A stretch of DNA of 64,000 bases. Origin: Aquimarina sp. ERC-38. Lineage in GTDB: Bacteria; Bacteroidota; Bacteroidia; Flavobacteriales; Flavobacteriaceae. The DNA lies in the NCBI RefSeq assembly GCF_026222555.1, contig NZ_CP098511.1, positions 2,895,501 through 2,959,500 on the forward strand, read 5' to 3'. Below, in pieces: positions 52,524 through 62,689 of this stretch. The notes beneath the pieces are model-generated. The model worked only from the letters and a program-made list of their open reading frames with translations. It ran no database searches and was not told the DNA's origin. Made by a program: the position numbers and the translations under genes. Each line of letters begins with the position of its first letter. Within the stretch, counting starts at the first letter, position 1.

Positions 52524-55013
52524 ATGGCTAAAAGAAAAACGACAACTAAACCAAAAACGACTACAAAAGCTAAACGTCCCGTGAAGAAAATAAGAGGACT
52601 TTCCCGTCAACAGAAAGTTGTTTTGGGGAGTTTTCTGTTTTTTACGGGAGTTGCGTTGTTATTTGCTTTTGTATCTTTCTTTTTTAACTGGCAGTATGAT
52701 CAGAGCGAAATTTCAAGATTTCCGGAAAGGATTGCCAAGGCAAAAAACTGGTTAAGTATTACGGGTGCAAAGGTGAGTCATTTTTTTATTTTCAGGGGAT
52801 TTGGGATTTCGGCAATTACAATTCCTTTTTTAATATCCCTTTCAGGTATTTATTTATTTTTTGACCTGACCCGAAAAAAACTGGCTGGTTTTTGGTTTTG
52901 GGGACTATTAGTCATGCTTTGGATTTCTGTAGTATTTGGATTTATTCAAAGTGGGGGAGGTTTATTTGCCGGGGTTATCGGTTTTGAAATTAATGATTTT
53001 CTACAAGATTATATTGGTTTTATTGGTACCGTGCTACTTCTGGCCTTTCTGGCTATCGTATACGTGGTAGTTCGGTTGGATTATACTCCTGAAAAATTAG
53101 CTACTAACCTTAAAAAGACATCTGCCGAAGTTTCCAGAGATTTTAAAAGAGCCGGAAACAAATCCAAAACCTCCGAATTTAAAAAGACAGAGGAAGAAGA
53201 AACCTGGATAAAAGATACGTTGCAATCTGAAAAAACATTGAATAGTAGTAAGAAATCTTCGGAATTAATTGTAGAAAATAATTTAGAAGAACCAATTTCT
53301 ACTAAAACTAAAAATCCACTTTCTTCAGCAAAATCAACGATCAATGAATTTTTTGGTAATCCGGCAAACAGGTCCGAAGAAATCCCTGAAAAATTAGTAA
53401 TAAAATCAGAGGATGATCCCGAAGATCTGGCAATGGAAGTAGAAACTACGGTGGAAGAAGAGGTAGTCGAAAATACAAGCAATGACTTGGTTAAAAACTT
53501 TGGTGAGTTTGACCCTAAACTAGAATTAAGCAACTTTAAATTTCCAACGATTGAGTTGCTAAAAGATTATTCCGTTCAAAACAGAGGTATTACTATTGAT
53601 CAGGGCGAACTGGAAGAAAATAAAAACCGTATTGTTGATACCCTTAAAAACTATAAAATTGAAATTGCCCAAATTAAGGCTACGGTAGGACCCACGGTAA
53701 CTTTATATGAAATTGTACCTGAAGCTGGTATCCGGATTTCAAAAATTAAAAACCTTGAAGATGATATTGCTTTGTCTCTTGCAGCCTTAGGAATCCGGAT
53801 TATTGCCCCAATTCCCGGAAAAGGAACTATTGGGATCGAAGTACCGAACAAAAAATCTACGATCGTATCCATGCGTTCGGTGATCAGTTCACCAAAATTT
53901 CAGGGGGCAGAAATGGAATTACCCCTTTCTTTAGGAAAAACCATTTCTAATGAAACTTTTGTAGTTGATTTGGCTAAAATGCCACATTTATTAATGGCTG
54001 GAGCTACCGGACAGGGGAAGTCGGTGGGGTTAAACGCGATTTTGACTTCGTTACTGTACAAAAAACATCCAGCAGAGGTCAAATTTGTACTGGTAGACCC
54101 TAAAAAAGTAGAACTTACTCTATTTAATAAAATAGAAAGACATTACCTTGCCAAACTTCCCGATACGGAAGAAGCTATTATTACAGATAATAACAAAGTA
54201 ATTAATACATTGAATTCTTTATGTATCGAGATGGATGCTCGCTACGAATTGTTGAAACAAGCCCTAGTTCGTAATATCAAGGAGTATAATGCCAAATTTA
54301 AAGCTCGTAAATTAAATCCTGAAAACGGGCATCAATTTTTACCTTATATCGTACTGGTCGTAGATGAGTTCGCAGATCTAATCATGACCGCCGGAAAAGA
54401 AGTAGAAACCCCCATTGCCCGGTTAGCACAGTTAGCCCGAGCCATCGGTATTCATTTAATTATTGCAACGCAACGCCCATCAGTTAATGTAATTACCGGT
54501 ATGATTAAAGCTAATTTCCCAGCGAGGATCGCTTTTAGAGTAACTTCAAAAATTGATTCAAGAACCATTTTAGACACCGGGGGTGCCGATCAGCTGATAG
54601 GTAGAGGTGATATGTTATATACTCAGGGAAACGATTTGATCCGGTTGCAATGTGCCTTTGTAGACACTCCTGAGGTAGAAAGGATTACGGAATATATAGG
54701 CAGTCAAAAAGCCTATCCGGACGCACATCAATTACCGGAGTACGTAGGAGAAGATAGTGGCACAAGTCTTGATATAGATAAGTCAGAGAGAGATAAATTG
54801 TTTAATGAGGCAGCCGAAGTAATTGTCACAGCACAGCAAGGATCAGCGTCTTTATTACAAAGAAAACTAAAACTAGGCTACAACCGGGCAGGTAGGTTGA
54901 TTGATCAACTGGAAGCTGCAGGAGTAGTTGGGCCTTTTGAAGGTAGTAAAGCGAGACAAGTACTGGTTCAGGATTTAAATTCATTACAACAATTATTAGA
55001 TAGTGAACTGTAA
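52524..55013 (+). CDS. ftsK: DNA translocase FtsK
   Basis: 829 residues. A basic N-terminus is followed by four to five transmembrane helices (35-195). An acidic, Ser-rich linker follows, short for FtsK. The motor has Walker A GATGQGKSVGLNAIL (near 493-507) and Walker B YIVLVVDEFADLIM, and ends in a gamma winged helix (ASLLQRKLKLGYNRAGRLID). It anchors at the division septum and pumps the chromosome to let XerCD resolve dimers. lolA-like and lptF/G-like genes follow closely. Confidence 0.96.
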   Translation: MAKRKTTTKPKTTTKAKRPVKKIRGLSRQQKVVLGSFLFFTGVALLFAFVSFFFNWQYDQSEISRFPERIAKAKNWLSITGAKVSHFFIFRGFGISAITIPFLISLSGIYLFFDLTRKKLAGFWFWGLLVMLWISVVFGFIQSGGGLFAGVIGFEINDFLQDYIGFIGTVLLLAFLAIVYVVVRLDYTPEKLATNLKKTSAEVSRDFKRAGNKSKTSEFKKTEEEETWIKDTLQSEKTLNSSKKSSELIVENNLEEPISTKTKNPLSSAKSTINEFFGNPANRSEEIPEKLVIKSEDDPEDLAMEVETTVEEEVVENTSNDLVKNFGEFDPKLELSNFKFPTIELLKDYSVQNRGITIDQGELEENKNRIVDTLKNYKIEIAQIKATVGPTVTLYEIVPEAGIRISKIKNLEDDIALSLAALGIRIIAPIPGKGTIGIEVPNKKSTIVSMRSVISSPKFQGAEMELPLSLGKTISNETFVVDLAKMPHLLMAGATGQGKSVGLNAILTSLLYKKHPAEVKFVLVDPKKVELTLFNKIERHYLAKLPDTEEAIITDNNKVINTLNSLCIEMDARYELLKQALVRNIKEYNAKFKARKLNPENGHQFLPYIVLVVDEFADLIMTAGKEVETPIARLAQLARAIGIHLIIATQRPSVNVITGMIKANFPARIAFRVTSKIDSRTILDTGGADQLIGRGDMLYTQGNDLIRLQCAFVDTPEVERITEYIGSQKAYPDAHQLPEYVGEDSGTSLDIDKSERDKLFNEAAEVIVTAQQGSASLLQRKLKLGYNRAGRLIDQLEAAGVVGPFEGSKARQVLVQDLNSLQQLLDSEL

Positions 55014-55022
55014 TTATAAACT

Positions 55023-55664
55023 ATGTATAAGATTAGTACAATATCATTTTTAATTGGAATTCTAAGCTTTTTTCAGGCTCAGGCGCAAGATGCAAAGCAA
55101 TTATTGAATGAAGTTTCGACCAAAGTAAAGTCATACCATAACATTGTTATTGATTTTAAATATACCCTGAATAATCCTAAAGAAAATGTCAAACAGGAAA
55201 CTCGTGGTGACGTTACTTTATATGGAGAAAAGTACTGGCTCAGTTTGATGGGTATGGAACAAATGTATGATGGTAGTAAACTGCATGTAATTAGTTCTGA
55301 AGATGAAGAAATTAACATTTCATCCGTGAATCCTGAAGAAGAGGGTAGTGTGACCCCTTCTAATATGCTATCCTTTTTTGAAGAAGGATATTCTTATCAA
55401 ATGGATATTGAACAAAACGTAAACGGAAGAAAGATTCAGTACGTAAAGCTGACACCTATGGATACTAATAGTGAATTAAAACAGATTCTACTGGGTATTG
55501 ATAAGCAAACAAAGCATATTTATAAGATGATTATGAAGCAAAAAAACGGTACGGATATTACAATGACGGTGAACAGTTTTAAAACCGATCAACCTTTATC
55601 CAATACTTTATTTGTTTTTGATGAAACTAAATATGATAATTATTATATTAACCGACTGGATTAA
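55023..55664 (+). CDS. LolA-like outer-membrane lipoprotein carrier protein
   Basis: 213 residues with a signal peptide (ISFLIGILSFFQAQAQ). The mature protein matches the Bacteroidota LolA-like family: KSYHNIVIDFKYTLNNP, TRGDVTLYGEKYWLSLMG and TNSELKQILLGIDK. It probably shuttles lipoproteins across the periplasm. It begins nine bases after ftsK and is fifteen bases before the next gene, so the three are one operon. Confidence 0.85.
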   Translation: MYKISTISFLIGILSFFQAQAQDAKQLLNEVSTKVKSYHNIVIDFKYTLNNPKENVKQETRGDVTLYGEKYWLSLMGMEQMYDGSKLHVISSEDEEINISSVNPEEEGSVTPSNMLSFFEEGYSYQMDIEQNVNGRKIQYVKLTPMDTNSELKQILLGIDKQTKHIYKMIMKQKNGTDITMTVNSFKTDQPLSNTLFVFDETKYDNYYINRLD

Positions 55665-55679
55665 TTTAGATAGCTATTT

Positions 55680-57125
55680 TTGAAAATTTTAGATAAATAT
55701 ATATTAACGTCCTTTTTAAGGACGTTTTTTCCTCTTTTTTTTATCATCATGTTTATTCTGTTATTACAGACCATATGGTTGTTTATATCAGAATTAGCAG
55801 GAAAGGACCTGGATGCATCCGTGATCTTTAAATTTCTTATTTATGCTACTCCCAGGTTGATGCCCATGGTTTTGCCCCTGACCATATTGCTTACCTCCAT
55901 TATGACCTTTGGTAATTTTGCCGAAAACTATGAGTTTGCTGCTATGAAATCTTCAGGTATTAGTTTACAGCGAGCTATGAAATACTTATCCGGTGTCATT
56001 GTTTTACTGGCTATTTTTGCCTTTCTATTCTCAAACACGGTGATTCCGGCATCAGAAAGGAGGTTTGTAAACCTTCGTAAAAACCTGGTTAAGGTAAAAC
56101 CCGCTATGGTCATTACCCCTAATCAGTTTAATGATTTGGGCGATATCAATATTAAAGTCGCCGATAAACACGGGGACAACGATCAATTTTTAACCGATGT
56201 GATTATACATCAAAAGGCGGTACTACCTGGTAATTCAAAAGTGATAAAAGCAGATGATGGAGAGTTGATCGGAAATAAAGATTCTGACTTAATTACCTTG
56301 GTACTTAATGACGGTAATTACTACGAAGAGGTGCAACAAAATACCCTGAAAAAAAGGGAAAAAGTTCCGTTTGTTAAAACCTATTTTAAAAAATATGTTT
56401 TAAATATTGATCTATCCGAATTGAGTAACGTGGATGTTGATCAACAGCAATATAGTAAAGGTTACAATATGTTAAATGTGGTTGGGTTACAAAGTGAAAT
56501 TGATACTATTTCTAATTTTGTAAACAATGAAGTTGAATACCTGATTGATGATATAGACCGTAGAAACGGGATTATAAATTTAAACCGAAATATGAAGATA
56601 GATTCGGTAGAAAAGAGCGTTAGTGATACTGTACATAATATATTTAATGACTTTAGTCATCAAGAAAAAATTCAGGTATATACACAAGCTGGTACCATGG
56701 TAGAAAGTATTATTCGAAAGCTTCAAAATACAGAAAACACGGTGAGTCGTAGAAAAAGGGCATTAAATAAATACGAAATGTCGCTACATGATAAATTTGT
56801 TTTAGGTGTTTCCTGTATTTTGTTATTTTTTGTAGGAGCACCTTTAGGAGCTATTATTCGGAAAGGAGGAATGGGGTTACCGATTGTGATTGGGGTTTTA
56901 CTTTTTCTTAGTTTTCATTTTATAGGAATATTTGCTAAAAATGGTGCTGAAGAAGGAGGGATTCCACCTTTTTTGGGTTCGTGGCTTTCTACTTTTATTA
57001 TATTTCCATTAAGTATATTCCTTACCTATCGAGCCACCACGGATCAAGGTATGTTTAGTCTGGATTACTTAATTCGCCCTATCATCAATTTAATTAAAAA
57101 GGAAACCGGTAAAGAAAAAAAGTAA
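55680..57125 (+). CDS. LptF/LptG-family LPS export permease
   Basis: 481 residues. The TTG start gives MKILDKYILTSFLRTFFPLFF, the expected LptF/G opening; no ATG lies near it. Three N-terminal helices are followed by a periplasmic jelly-roll (about 125-380) and three C-terminal helices (LGVSCILLFFVGAPLGAIIRK, IVIGVLLFLSFHFIGI, STFIIFPLSIFLTYR). It forms half of the LptBFG complex that extracts lipopolysaccharide from the inner membrane; F versus G cannot be settled here. Confidence 0.9.
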   Translation: MKILDKYILTSFLRTFFPLFFIIMFILLLQTIWLFISELAGKDLDASVIFKFLIYATPRLMPMVLPLTILLTSIMTFGNFAENYEFAAMKSSGISLQRAMKYLSGVIVLLAIFAFLFSNTVIPASERRFVNLRKNLVKVKPAMVITPNQFNDLGDINIKVADKHGDNDQFLTDVIIHQKAVLPGNSKVIKADDGELIGNKDSDLITLVLNDGNYYEEVQQNTLKKREKVPFVKTYFKKYVLNIDLSELSNVDVDQQQYSKGYNMLNVVGLQSEIDTISNFVNNEVEYLIDDIDRRNGIINLNRNMKIDSVEKSVSDTVHNIFNDFSHQEKIQVYTQAGTMVESIIRKLQNTENTVSRRKRALNKYEMSLHDKFVLGVSCILLFFVGAPLGAIIRKGGMGLPIVIGVLLFLSFHFIGIFAKNGAEEGGIPPFLGSWLSTFIIFPLSIFLTYRATTDQGMFSLDYLIRPIINLIKKETGKEKK

Positions 57126-57221
57126 TTTTTTCTTATTAGAATTACGTTTAAATAGGGGTGCGTTTTTTTAAATTTTAGCTAAAGTAAGTACCTTTACCAC
57201 CGAAAACACTATTACGCGCTT

Positions 57222-58370
57222 ATGTCGAATATCCGGGAAAAAATTAAAATAGAACTGCATACAATTGAAGAAGCAATTGAAGATATTCGCAAGGGTAAAG
57301 TAATTATTGTAGTTGATGACGAAAATCGAGAAAATGAAGGGGATTTTGTAGCAGCCGCTGAAAAAGTTACCCCTGATATGATCAACTTTATGGCAACCCA
57401 CGGACGTGGATTGATTTGTACGCCTCTAACTGAACAGCGTTGTGAAGAATTAAAACTTCAAATGATGGTGGCGAACAATACAGATGTCATGGAAACTGCT
57501 TTTACCATCTCAGTAGACTTAAAAGGGAAGGGGGTTACCACAGGGATATCAGCTTCTGACCGGGCGCTAACGGTAAAAGCCTTGATCGACAAGCAAACCA
57601 AACCTCACGAACTATCCCGTCCCGGACATATTTTTCCTTTAAAAGCAAAAGAAGGGGGTGTTTTAAGGCGTACCGGTCATACTGAAGCCGCTATTGATTT
57701 TGCCCGATTGGCAGGTTTACAACCGGCTGGGGTGATCGTCGAAATTATGAATGAGAATGGAACAATGGCTCGTTTGCCTCAACTCATAGAAGTTGCGAAC
57801 CGTTTTGACCTTAAAATTGTTTCTATTGAAGATTTAGTGGCATATCGAATGCGACATGATTCCTTAATAGAAAAAAAAGAAGATTTCGAAATTGTAAGCC
57901 GTTTCGGGAACTTTAGATTACGAGCATATTTACAAACCACAAATAATCAGGTGCATATAGCCCTTACCAAAGGTAGTTGGACAAAAGATGAACCCATCCT
58001 TACCCGGATTAATTCTACTTTATTTAATAATGATATTGTCGGTACCTTAACCACTAATGGAGATGAACGTCTGCAAGCTATGTTCAAACGAATTAATGAA
58101 GAAGGAAAAGGAGCCATTGTATTTATCAATCAGGAAAACCAGTCGTTTAATGTACTGAATCGGTTAAAAGTGTTGAAAGATTTACAAGATGGAACAACCG
58201 TAGCAAAAGCTCCGAAAATGGAGATGGACGTTAAAGATTTTGGTATTGGTGCACAGATTTTACATGATTTAGATATCCATAAATTAAAATTAATTTCCAA
58301 TTCCATTCAACAAAAAAGAGTTGGAATGCTTGGATATGATTTAGAGATTGTAGAATATGTAAAGTATTAG
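57222..58370 (+). CDS. ribBA: RibBA: 3,4-DHBP synthase with degenerate GTP cyclohydrolase II domain
   Basis: 382 residues. Residues 1-205 are a complete DHBP synthase: [25 protein letters not shown] and [24 protein letters not shown]. The C-terminal 170 residues align to GTP cyclohydrolase II but have lost the zinc cysteines ([20 protein letters not shown] in the usual HSECLTGDxFGSxRCDC region) and the RQEGRG loop. DHBP synthesis is expected; cyclohydrolase activity is not. A separate RibA should exist elsewhere. Confidence 0.92.
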   Translation: MSNIREKIKIELHTIEEAIEDIRKGKVIIVVDDENRENEGDFVAAAEKVTPDMINFMATHGRGLICTPLTEQRCEELKLQMMVANNTDVMETAFTISVDLKGKGVTTGISASDRALTVKALIDKQTKPHELSRPGHIFPLKAKEGGVLRRTGHTEAAIDFARLAGLQPAGVIVEIMNENGTMARLPQLIEVANRFDLKIVSIEDLVAYRMRHDSLIEKKEDFEIVSRFGNFRLRAYLQTTNNQVHIALTKGSWTKDEPILTRINSTLFNNDIVGTLTTNGDERLQAMFKRINEEGKGAIVFINQENQSFNVLNRLKVLKDLQDGTTVAKAPKMEMDVKDFGIGAQILHDLDIHKLKLISNSIQQKRVGMLGYDLEIVEYVKY

Positions 58371-58441
58371 TAGACCTCATACATTTCTAATTACAAATTA
58401 ACCTGGTAGTCAAAATTTAGATCACTTTTAGCCTATTTGTT

Positions 58442-59017
58442 ATGTATATGAACTCACCTAAATTTTTATATCATTATTACGAAACAGAAAATGGACCTTT
58501 TCGCAATATTACAGAATTAGGACTTGATAAGGCGAAGAATATTCAAAACCAAATTTCCAAAGGTTGGAACAGCAAACGTCCTGATAATTATATAGAATTA
58601 CGATTTGCTTTAGAAAAAAGAATTAAGGAATTATTTATTGAGAAAGGGGGGAAGCCTCATAGAAAAGACCCGTTTTACTTTACGCTAGGCCCTTGTAGTT
58701 GGGCAAAATCCTGGTATGTAAACCCTGGTGTTGTAAAAATTCCGTTAAACGAATTTACATCCGATCAAATTAGCTTTACCTTTCCGGACAGTATGGTTTC
58801 CTTTCAATTTTATGATGAACCCAAACTTAAAACTTATAGGAAAGAGTGTAACGGTCAAATTTTTAGAATTGAAGAACTTGAAAAATTAATTAGAGAATAC
58901 GGATTACCGTCAGATGATCAACTTATCGTTGAAGAAAGTAATAAATATGATAAATACATAGAAGCACAGGTCTGGGATGATACGGTAATTAACAGGTACA
59001 AGAATGTAAAAACCTAA
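58442..59017 (+). CDS. Hypothetical protein
   Basis: 191 residues, soluble, with no signal peptide. It opens MYMNSPKFLYHYYETENGPF and has FTLGPCSWAKSWYVNPGV in the middle. FLYHYYETEN followed by a short helix recalls the opening of some ADP-ribosyltransferase-like or RES-type toxins, but no catalytic set can be assigned. It stands alone after ribBA with its own leader and looks like accessory content. An ATG two codons on is also possible. Confidence 0.75.
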   Translation: MYMNSPKFLYHYYETENGPFRNITELGLDKAKNIQNQISKGWNSKRPDNYIELRFALEKRIKELFIEKGGKPHRKDPFYFTLGPCSWAKSWYVNPGVVKIPLNEFTSDQISFTFPDSMVSFQFYDEPKLKTYRKECNGQIFRIEELEKLIREYGLPSDDQLIVEESNKYDKYIEAQVWDDTVINRYKNVKT

Positions 59018-59161
59018 TTATAGTAGTTATATAAGTGTCGGTAAAAGGAAAGTGTGCGAAACAACATTCTACTTACTCATCTAAGTTAACAAAAAGGCTT
59101 GAAATTCCAACTAGGAATTTACGCTGTTATTTCCTTTACACTTTGCCGTAGCACGTTTTTG

Positions 59162-59626
59162 TCAATTACTTAATTGATTGTTAATTTCAATTACACTCTC
59201 AAAGTATTGCTTAATATTAGAATTAGTAGTTTCTTTGATTTCATCAAAAATAAAAGTTTTGGAAATTCCATCTGATTTTAAATGGACGAAATAGTCAAAA
59301 TCTGCTAATATTTGTTCTGTGATATCATCGTTCGATACTAATAAATTATTTGATATTTGTAGAAGTTGCTTTGCTAATTCAAATTTTTCTATCGATAAAG
59401 GTTGGTTTTCAAAAGTAGTATTCTCCCAATTACCAAATTCCCTGTCATTGTTTGAGTCCGTAAATATTCCTTGTTCTGTTAATAAATATAATTTCCGACA
59501 GTCACCACCGCATTGACCATATATTTCTCCAAAAATAACTTCCTTTGATTCAGGTTCTTGTTTATCATCCGAACTACAGCCCCAAGCAATTATTACTAGC
59601 ATTATGATTAATCCTATTTTTTTCAT
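59162..59626 (-). CDS. Hypothetical lipoprotein
   Basis: 154 residues. MKKIGLIIMLVIIAWGCSSDD is a clear lipoprotein signal with Cys17. After an acidic linker come a CGGDC pair of cysteines (a possible disulfide) and Asn/Asp-rich helices. I do not recognise the family. It converges with the preceding hypothetical gene. Confidence 0.75.
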   Translation of the reverse strand: MKKIGLIIMLVIIAWGCSSDDKQEPESKEVIFGEIYGQCGGDCRKLYLLTEQGIFTDSNNDREFGNWENTTFENQPLSIEKFELAKQLLQISNNLLVSNDDITEQILADFDYFVHLKSDGISKTFIFDEIKETTNSNIKQYFESVIEINNQLSN

Positions 59627-59756
59627 TTGTCTAAGTTTGATTATATATTACAAGATTCTAAATTTCCAGAATGGTTGCGCGTAAATGTGCTACAACTAGA
59701 TAATAAATAGGATCTAATTCTATAAACTTGTAATTCATTTGAGTTATATATATTAC

Positions 59757-59960
59757 AAAATCCATCTGTTCGAGTGCTTCGACCAATAGAAGAAGTGTAT
59801 TTCATCTGCATTTGGTAGAGCTATCAAGTCCTTCGACCAGACTTAAGATGTTAAGGGTTTTTGTCAAAAAAGTTGTGTAATCCTGATTTAAAATGAAGGG
59901 TTCTATAAATTATTTCTTCATTTCATCGCGATAAACACTCAAATTAACTCCTTTTTCCCA
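59757..59960 (+). repeat. Repeat B, copy 2
   Basis: Shares ordered blocks with 37932-38115, including AAAATCCATC, GAGTGCTTCGACC, GTGTAATCCTGA and TTCATTTCATCGCGA, with a roughly 25-base insertion. The rest of the 473-bp gap (59627-60099) shows nothing else recognisable. Confidence 0.65.
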
Positions 59961-60099
59961 TAAAAGAACTACAGATTCTATAATTAATATTGAACTAGGA
60001 TAAAGTTTTGATGGTTCATAAAATAGCACAATAACTTAGTAACTAAAAAAACTTCTGCCTAGTGCCTTTTGCCTAGTAACTAATAACCGGTACCTAAAC

Positions 60100-60729
60100 T
60101 TACATCCAAACCACCGTATCTTCAACCGAACGTCTTACCTTTTTAAATTCAGCAAACATATCATCATGTGCCCGGTATCCTATGGGAAGAGCCAGTACGG
60201 ATTGTAGATCTAGTTTTTCTAAACCTAAGATTTCATCATACCTTTCTGGTATAAAGCCTTCCATTGGGCAGGAATCAATTTGTTCTACAGCACAAGCTGC
60301 TAACAAGTTACCTAAAGCTAAATACGCCTGATTTTTTGCCCAGTTTTGTATTTCCTCTTTAGGTTTAGAAGCAAAAGAAGTAAGTAATTGTTGTTTAAAA
60401 GGATTTAAAATATCATCAGAAGTGTTTCGAATAGATTTTACGAGTTTAAAATGCCGTTCAATATATGCACTGTCAATGGTACGTTCTATACAGATTACTA
60501 AGATATGAGATGCATCTACCACCTGTTTTTGTCCGTAAGAAGCAGGTAAAAGCGCTTCTTTCTTCTCTTTATTTTGAACAATAATTAATTGTAGCGGTTG
60601 TAAACCGTAAGAAGTTGCAGTAAGATTAAAAGATTGGATAAGAATATCAATTTTTTCTTTGGAGACCACTTTTTTTGGATCAAAATTTTTAGTTGCATAT
60701 CTCCACTGTAAATTCTCAATAAAATCCAT
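60100..60729 (-). CDS. NAD(P)H-dependent oxidoreductase, nitroreductase family
   Basis: 209 residues. LQWRYATKNFDPKKVV at the N-terminus and TATSYGLQPLQLIIVQN are FMN-binding segments of the NfsB-like family; QAYLALGNLLAACAVEQIDSCPMEGF continues the fold. It is a cytoplasmic flavin enzyme that reduces quinones or nitro compounds; the true substrate is not known. Divergent from the thioesterase gene. Confidence 0.9.
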   Translation of the reverse strand: MDFIENLQWRYATKNFDPKKVVSKEKIDILIQSFNLTATSYGLQPLQLIIVQNKEKKEALLPASYGQKQVVDASHILVICIERTIDSAYIERHFKLVKSIRNTSDDILNPFKQQLLTSFASKPKEEIQNWAKNQAYLALGNLLAACAVEQIDSCPMEGFIPERYDEILGLEKLDLQSVLALPIGYRAHDDMFAEFKKVRRSVEDTVVWM

Positions 60730-60746
60730 TAGCTATATTTTGGCGG

Positions 60747-60754
60747 CAAAGATA
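60747..60754 (-). promoter_or_regulatory. Candidate -7 box of the nitroreductase gene (TAnnTTTG)
   Basis: Read on the minus strand TATCTTTGCC, the same decamer as upstream of ychF. It ends 17 bases before the ATG. Confidence 0.5.
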
Positions 60755-60803
60755 TTAGGATTCTCTTACCTTTACCTACATATTTATAACTAATACTTAT
60801 TGT

Positions 60804-61196
60804 ATGATAAATTCTTCTATCGAAGAGCTTAAAGCCAACTCTGTAACCCGGGTATTTAAAGCTGTATTTCCCAGTACGACAAATCATTATGAAACTTTGT
60901 TTGGAGGAACTGCCTTGCAGTGGATGGATGAAGTATCTTTTATCTGTGCCACCCGTTTTAGTAGAAAAAAAGTCGTTACCATATCTACTGGTAATATTGC
61001 TTTTGAAAAATCCATACCGGAAGGTACTATTGTAGAATTAGTAGCAGAAGTTGTGGAAGTAGGAAATACCAGCTGTACCGTACAGGTTACCATTTTTAAA
61101 GAGGATATGTACAGTTATGAACGTGAAATTGCCGTTACCGGAAAATTTAAGTTTGTAGCAATCAACAATGACAAAAAACCTATACCTGTCATCTAG
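60804..61196 (+). CDS. Acyl-CoA thioesterase (hotdog fold, YciA-like)
   Basis: 130 residues. VFPSTTNHYETLFGGTALQWMDE holds the GG-x-x-x-x-x-x-D core of the YciA/BFIT hotdog family, and FEKSIPEGTIVELVAEVVEVG completes the sheet. It hydrolyses acyl-CoA esters in the cytoplasm. Its stop overlaps the convergent NhaC stop by four bases. Confidence 0.9.
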   Translation: MINSSIEELKANSVTRVFKAVFPSTTNHYETLFGGTALQWMDEVSFICATRFSRKKVVTISTGNIAFEKSIPEGTIVELVAEVVEVGNTSCTVQVTIFKEDMYSYEREIAVTGKFKFVAINNDKKPIPVI

Positions 61197-62689
61197 TTAA
61201 CCACTGGTTTAACTGTTAATTGTTTGATTTTAATATGAAACGCTGCAAATAATAAGGTCATAAAAGGACTTATCCAATTAAAGAACGCATAAAATCCATA
61301 ATCTACCACGGGTACTCCCAGTACGCCACTTTGATAGGCGCCACAAGTATTCCAGGGAATTAATACGGAGGTAACAGTTCCGGAATCTTCCAGGGTTCTG
61401 CTTAAATTTTCAGGGGCGAGGCCTTTATCGCGATAGGCTTTAGCGTACATTCTGCCTGGAACGACCAGCGCCAGATACTGATCAGAAGCCGTAATATTTA
61501 AGGCAAGACAGGTAAATACGGTACTGGCAAATAACCCGAACACCGTATCAAATAAATGGAGAAGTGTTTCACTAATTCGGGCTAAAGCGCCGATAGCATC
61601 CATAACTCCACCAAAGATCATTGCACATACGATTAACCAGATGGTTCCTAGCATACCCGCCATACCTCCAGCGGTAAATAAATCATTTAATTCCGCACTA
61701 CTGGTTTCCACTGCGGTATCCACCGTAATAGCTTTCATTACCCCAATATATGCCGAATTAAAAGTTAAGGTATCTGCTCCGGCAATAGCAAGAACGATAT
61801 TAGGTTGTGCAATAATAGCAGCAATAGCACCTAATAATGTACCGGCAAGCAGAGCGATGAGCGGAGGTGTTTTTTTTACAATTAAAAAGATAACTAAAAC
61901 CGGAACTATAAACAACCAGGGTGAAATGGTAAAGGCTCCATCAATTGCTTCTAATTGGCTTTCAATTTGAGGCACGCCCGAAGTGTTTTGAAAAAAACCG
62001 AGTATGATAAAAATGATCAAAGTAATAACTACGGTTGGTACTGTAGTTAAGGTCATATACTTGATATGTGAAAATAATTCTCCCCCTGCCATTGCCGGAG
62101 CCAAGTTAGTGGTATCCGACAACGGGGACATCTTATCTCCAAAGTATGCCCCGGAAATCACCGCTCCGGCCGTCATTCCCAAAGATATTCCCAAGGTATC
62201 CCCAATGCCAATTAAAGCAATACCCACCGTTGCCGAAGTAGTCCAGGAGCTTCCGGTAGCAATAGAAATTATAGCACAAATGATTACACAGGCAGCCAGA
62301 AAGATAGTAGGATTTAAAATTTGTAATCCGTAGTAAATCATGGTTGGAATAATACCACTGATGAGCCAGGTTCCAGCAAGAGAACCTACCATTAATAAAA
62401 TAAGTAGTGCCCCAGTAGTTGATTTGATATTATTGGCAACTTCTTCCATCATCTGTTTGTAGGACACTTTATTATAAAAACCAACAATAGCGGCAATAGC
62501 GGCACCAAAAATTAGGATAAATTGGTTACTACCACTTAACGCATCGTCACCAAAGGCAAAGCCTACGTTATAGAATAACATACCTACCAAGGCCAAAATA
62601 GGAAGTAGTGCTTCCCAAATAGAAAGTTCTTTATTCTTAATAATTAGTTCTTCTTGATTAGAATTATTTGCAGCGGATTCCTGATTCAT
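61193..62689 (-). CDS. nhaC: Na+/H+ antiporter, NhaC family
   Basis: 498 residues with about eleven hydrophobic helices. ATGSSWTTSATVGIALIGIG, SGAYFGDKMSPLSDTTNLAPA and LTASDQYLALVVPGRMY-like ITASDQYLALVVPGRMYA are NhaC signatures, and SVLIPWNTCGAYQ near the end is characteristic. It exchanges protons for sodium across the inner membrane, which would fit a marine lifestyle. Confidence 0.93.
   Translation of the reverse strand: MNQESAANNSNQEELIIKNKELSIWEALLPILALVGMLFYNVGFAFGDDALSGSNQFILIFGAAIAAIVGFYNKVSYKQMMEEVANNIKSTTGALLILLMVGSLAGTWLISGIIPTMIYYGLQILNPTIFLAACVIICAIISIATGSSWTTSATVGIALIGIGDTLGISLGMTAGAVISGAYFGDKMSPLSDTTNLAPAMAGGELFSHIKYMTLTTVPTVVITLIIFIILGFFQNTSGVPQIESQLEAIDGAFTISPWLFIVPVLVIFLIVKKTPPLIALLAGTLLGAIAAIIAQPNIVLAIAGADTLTFNSAYIGVMKAITVDTAVETSSAELNDLFTAGGMAGMLGTIWLIVCAMIFGGVMDAIGALARISETLLHLFDTVFGLFASTVFTCLALNITASDQYLALVVPGRMYAKAYRDKGLAPENLSRTLEDSGTVTSVLIPWNTCGAYQSGVLGVPVVDYGFYAFFNWISPFMTLLFAAFHIKIKQLTVKPVVN

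Noticed and set aside
59040..59160. attC-like site between the two orphan genes
   Set aside because: Only an AAATTCC/GGAATTT pair and scattered partial complements are seen; there are no boxes and no extrahelical stem as at 1.0 kb.
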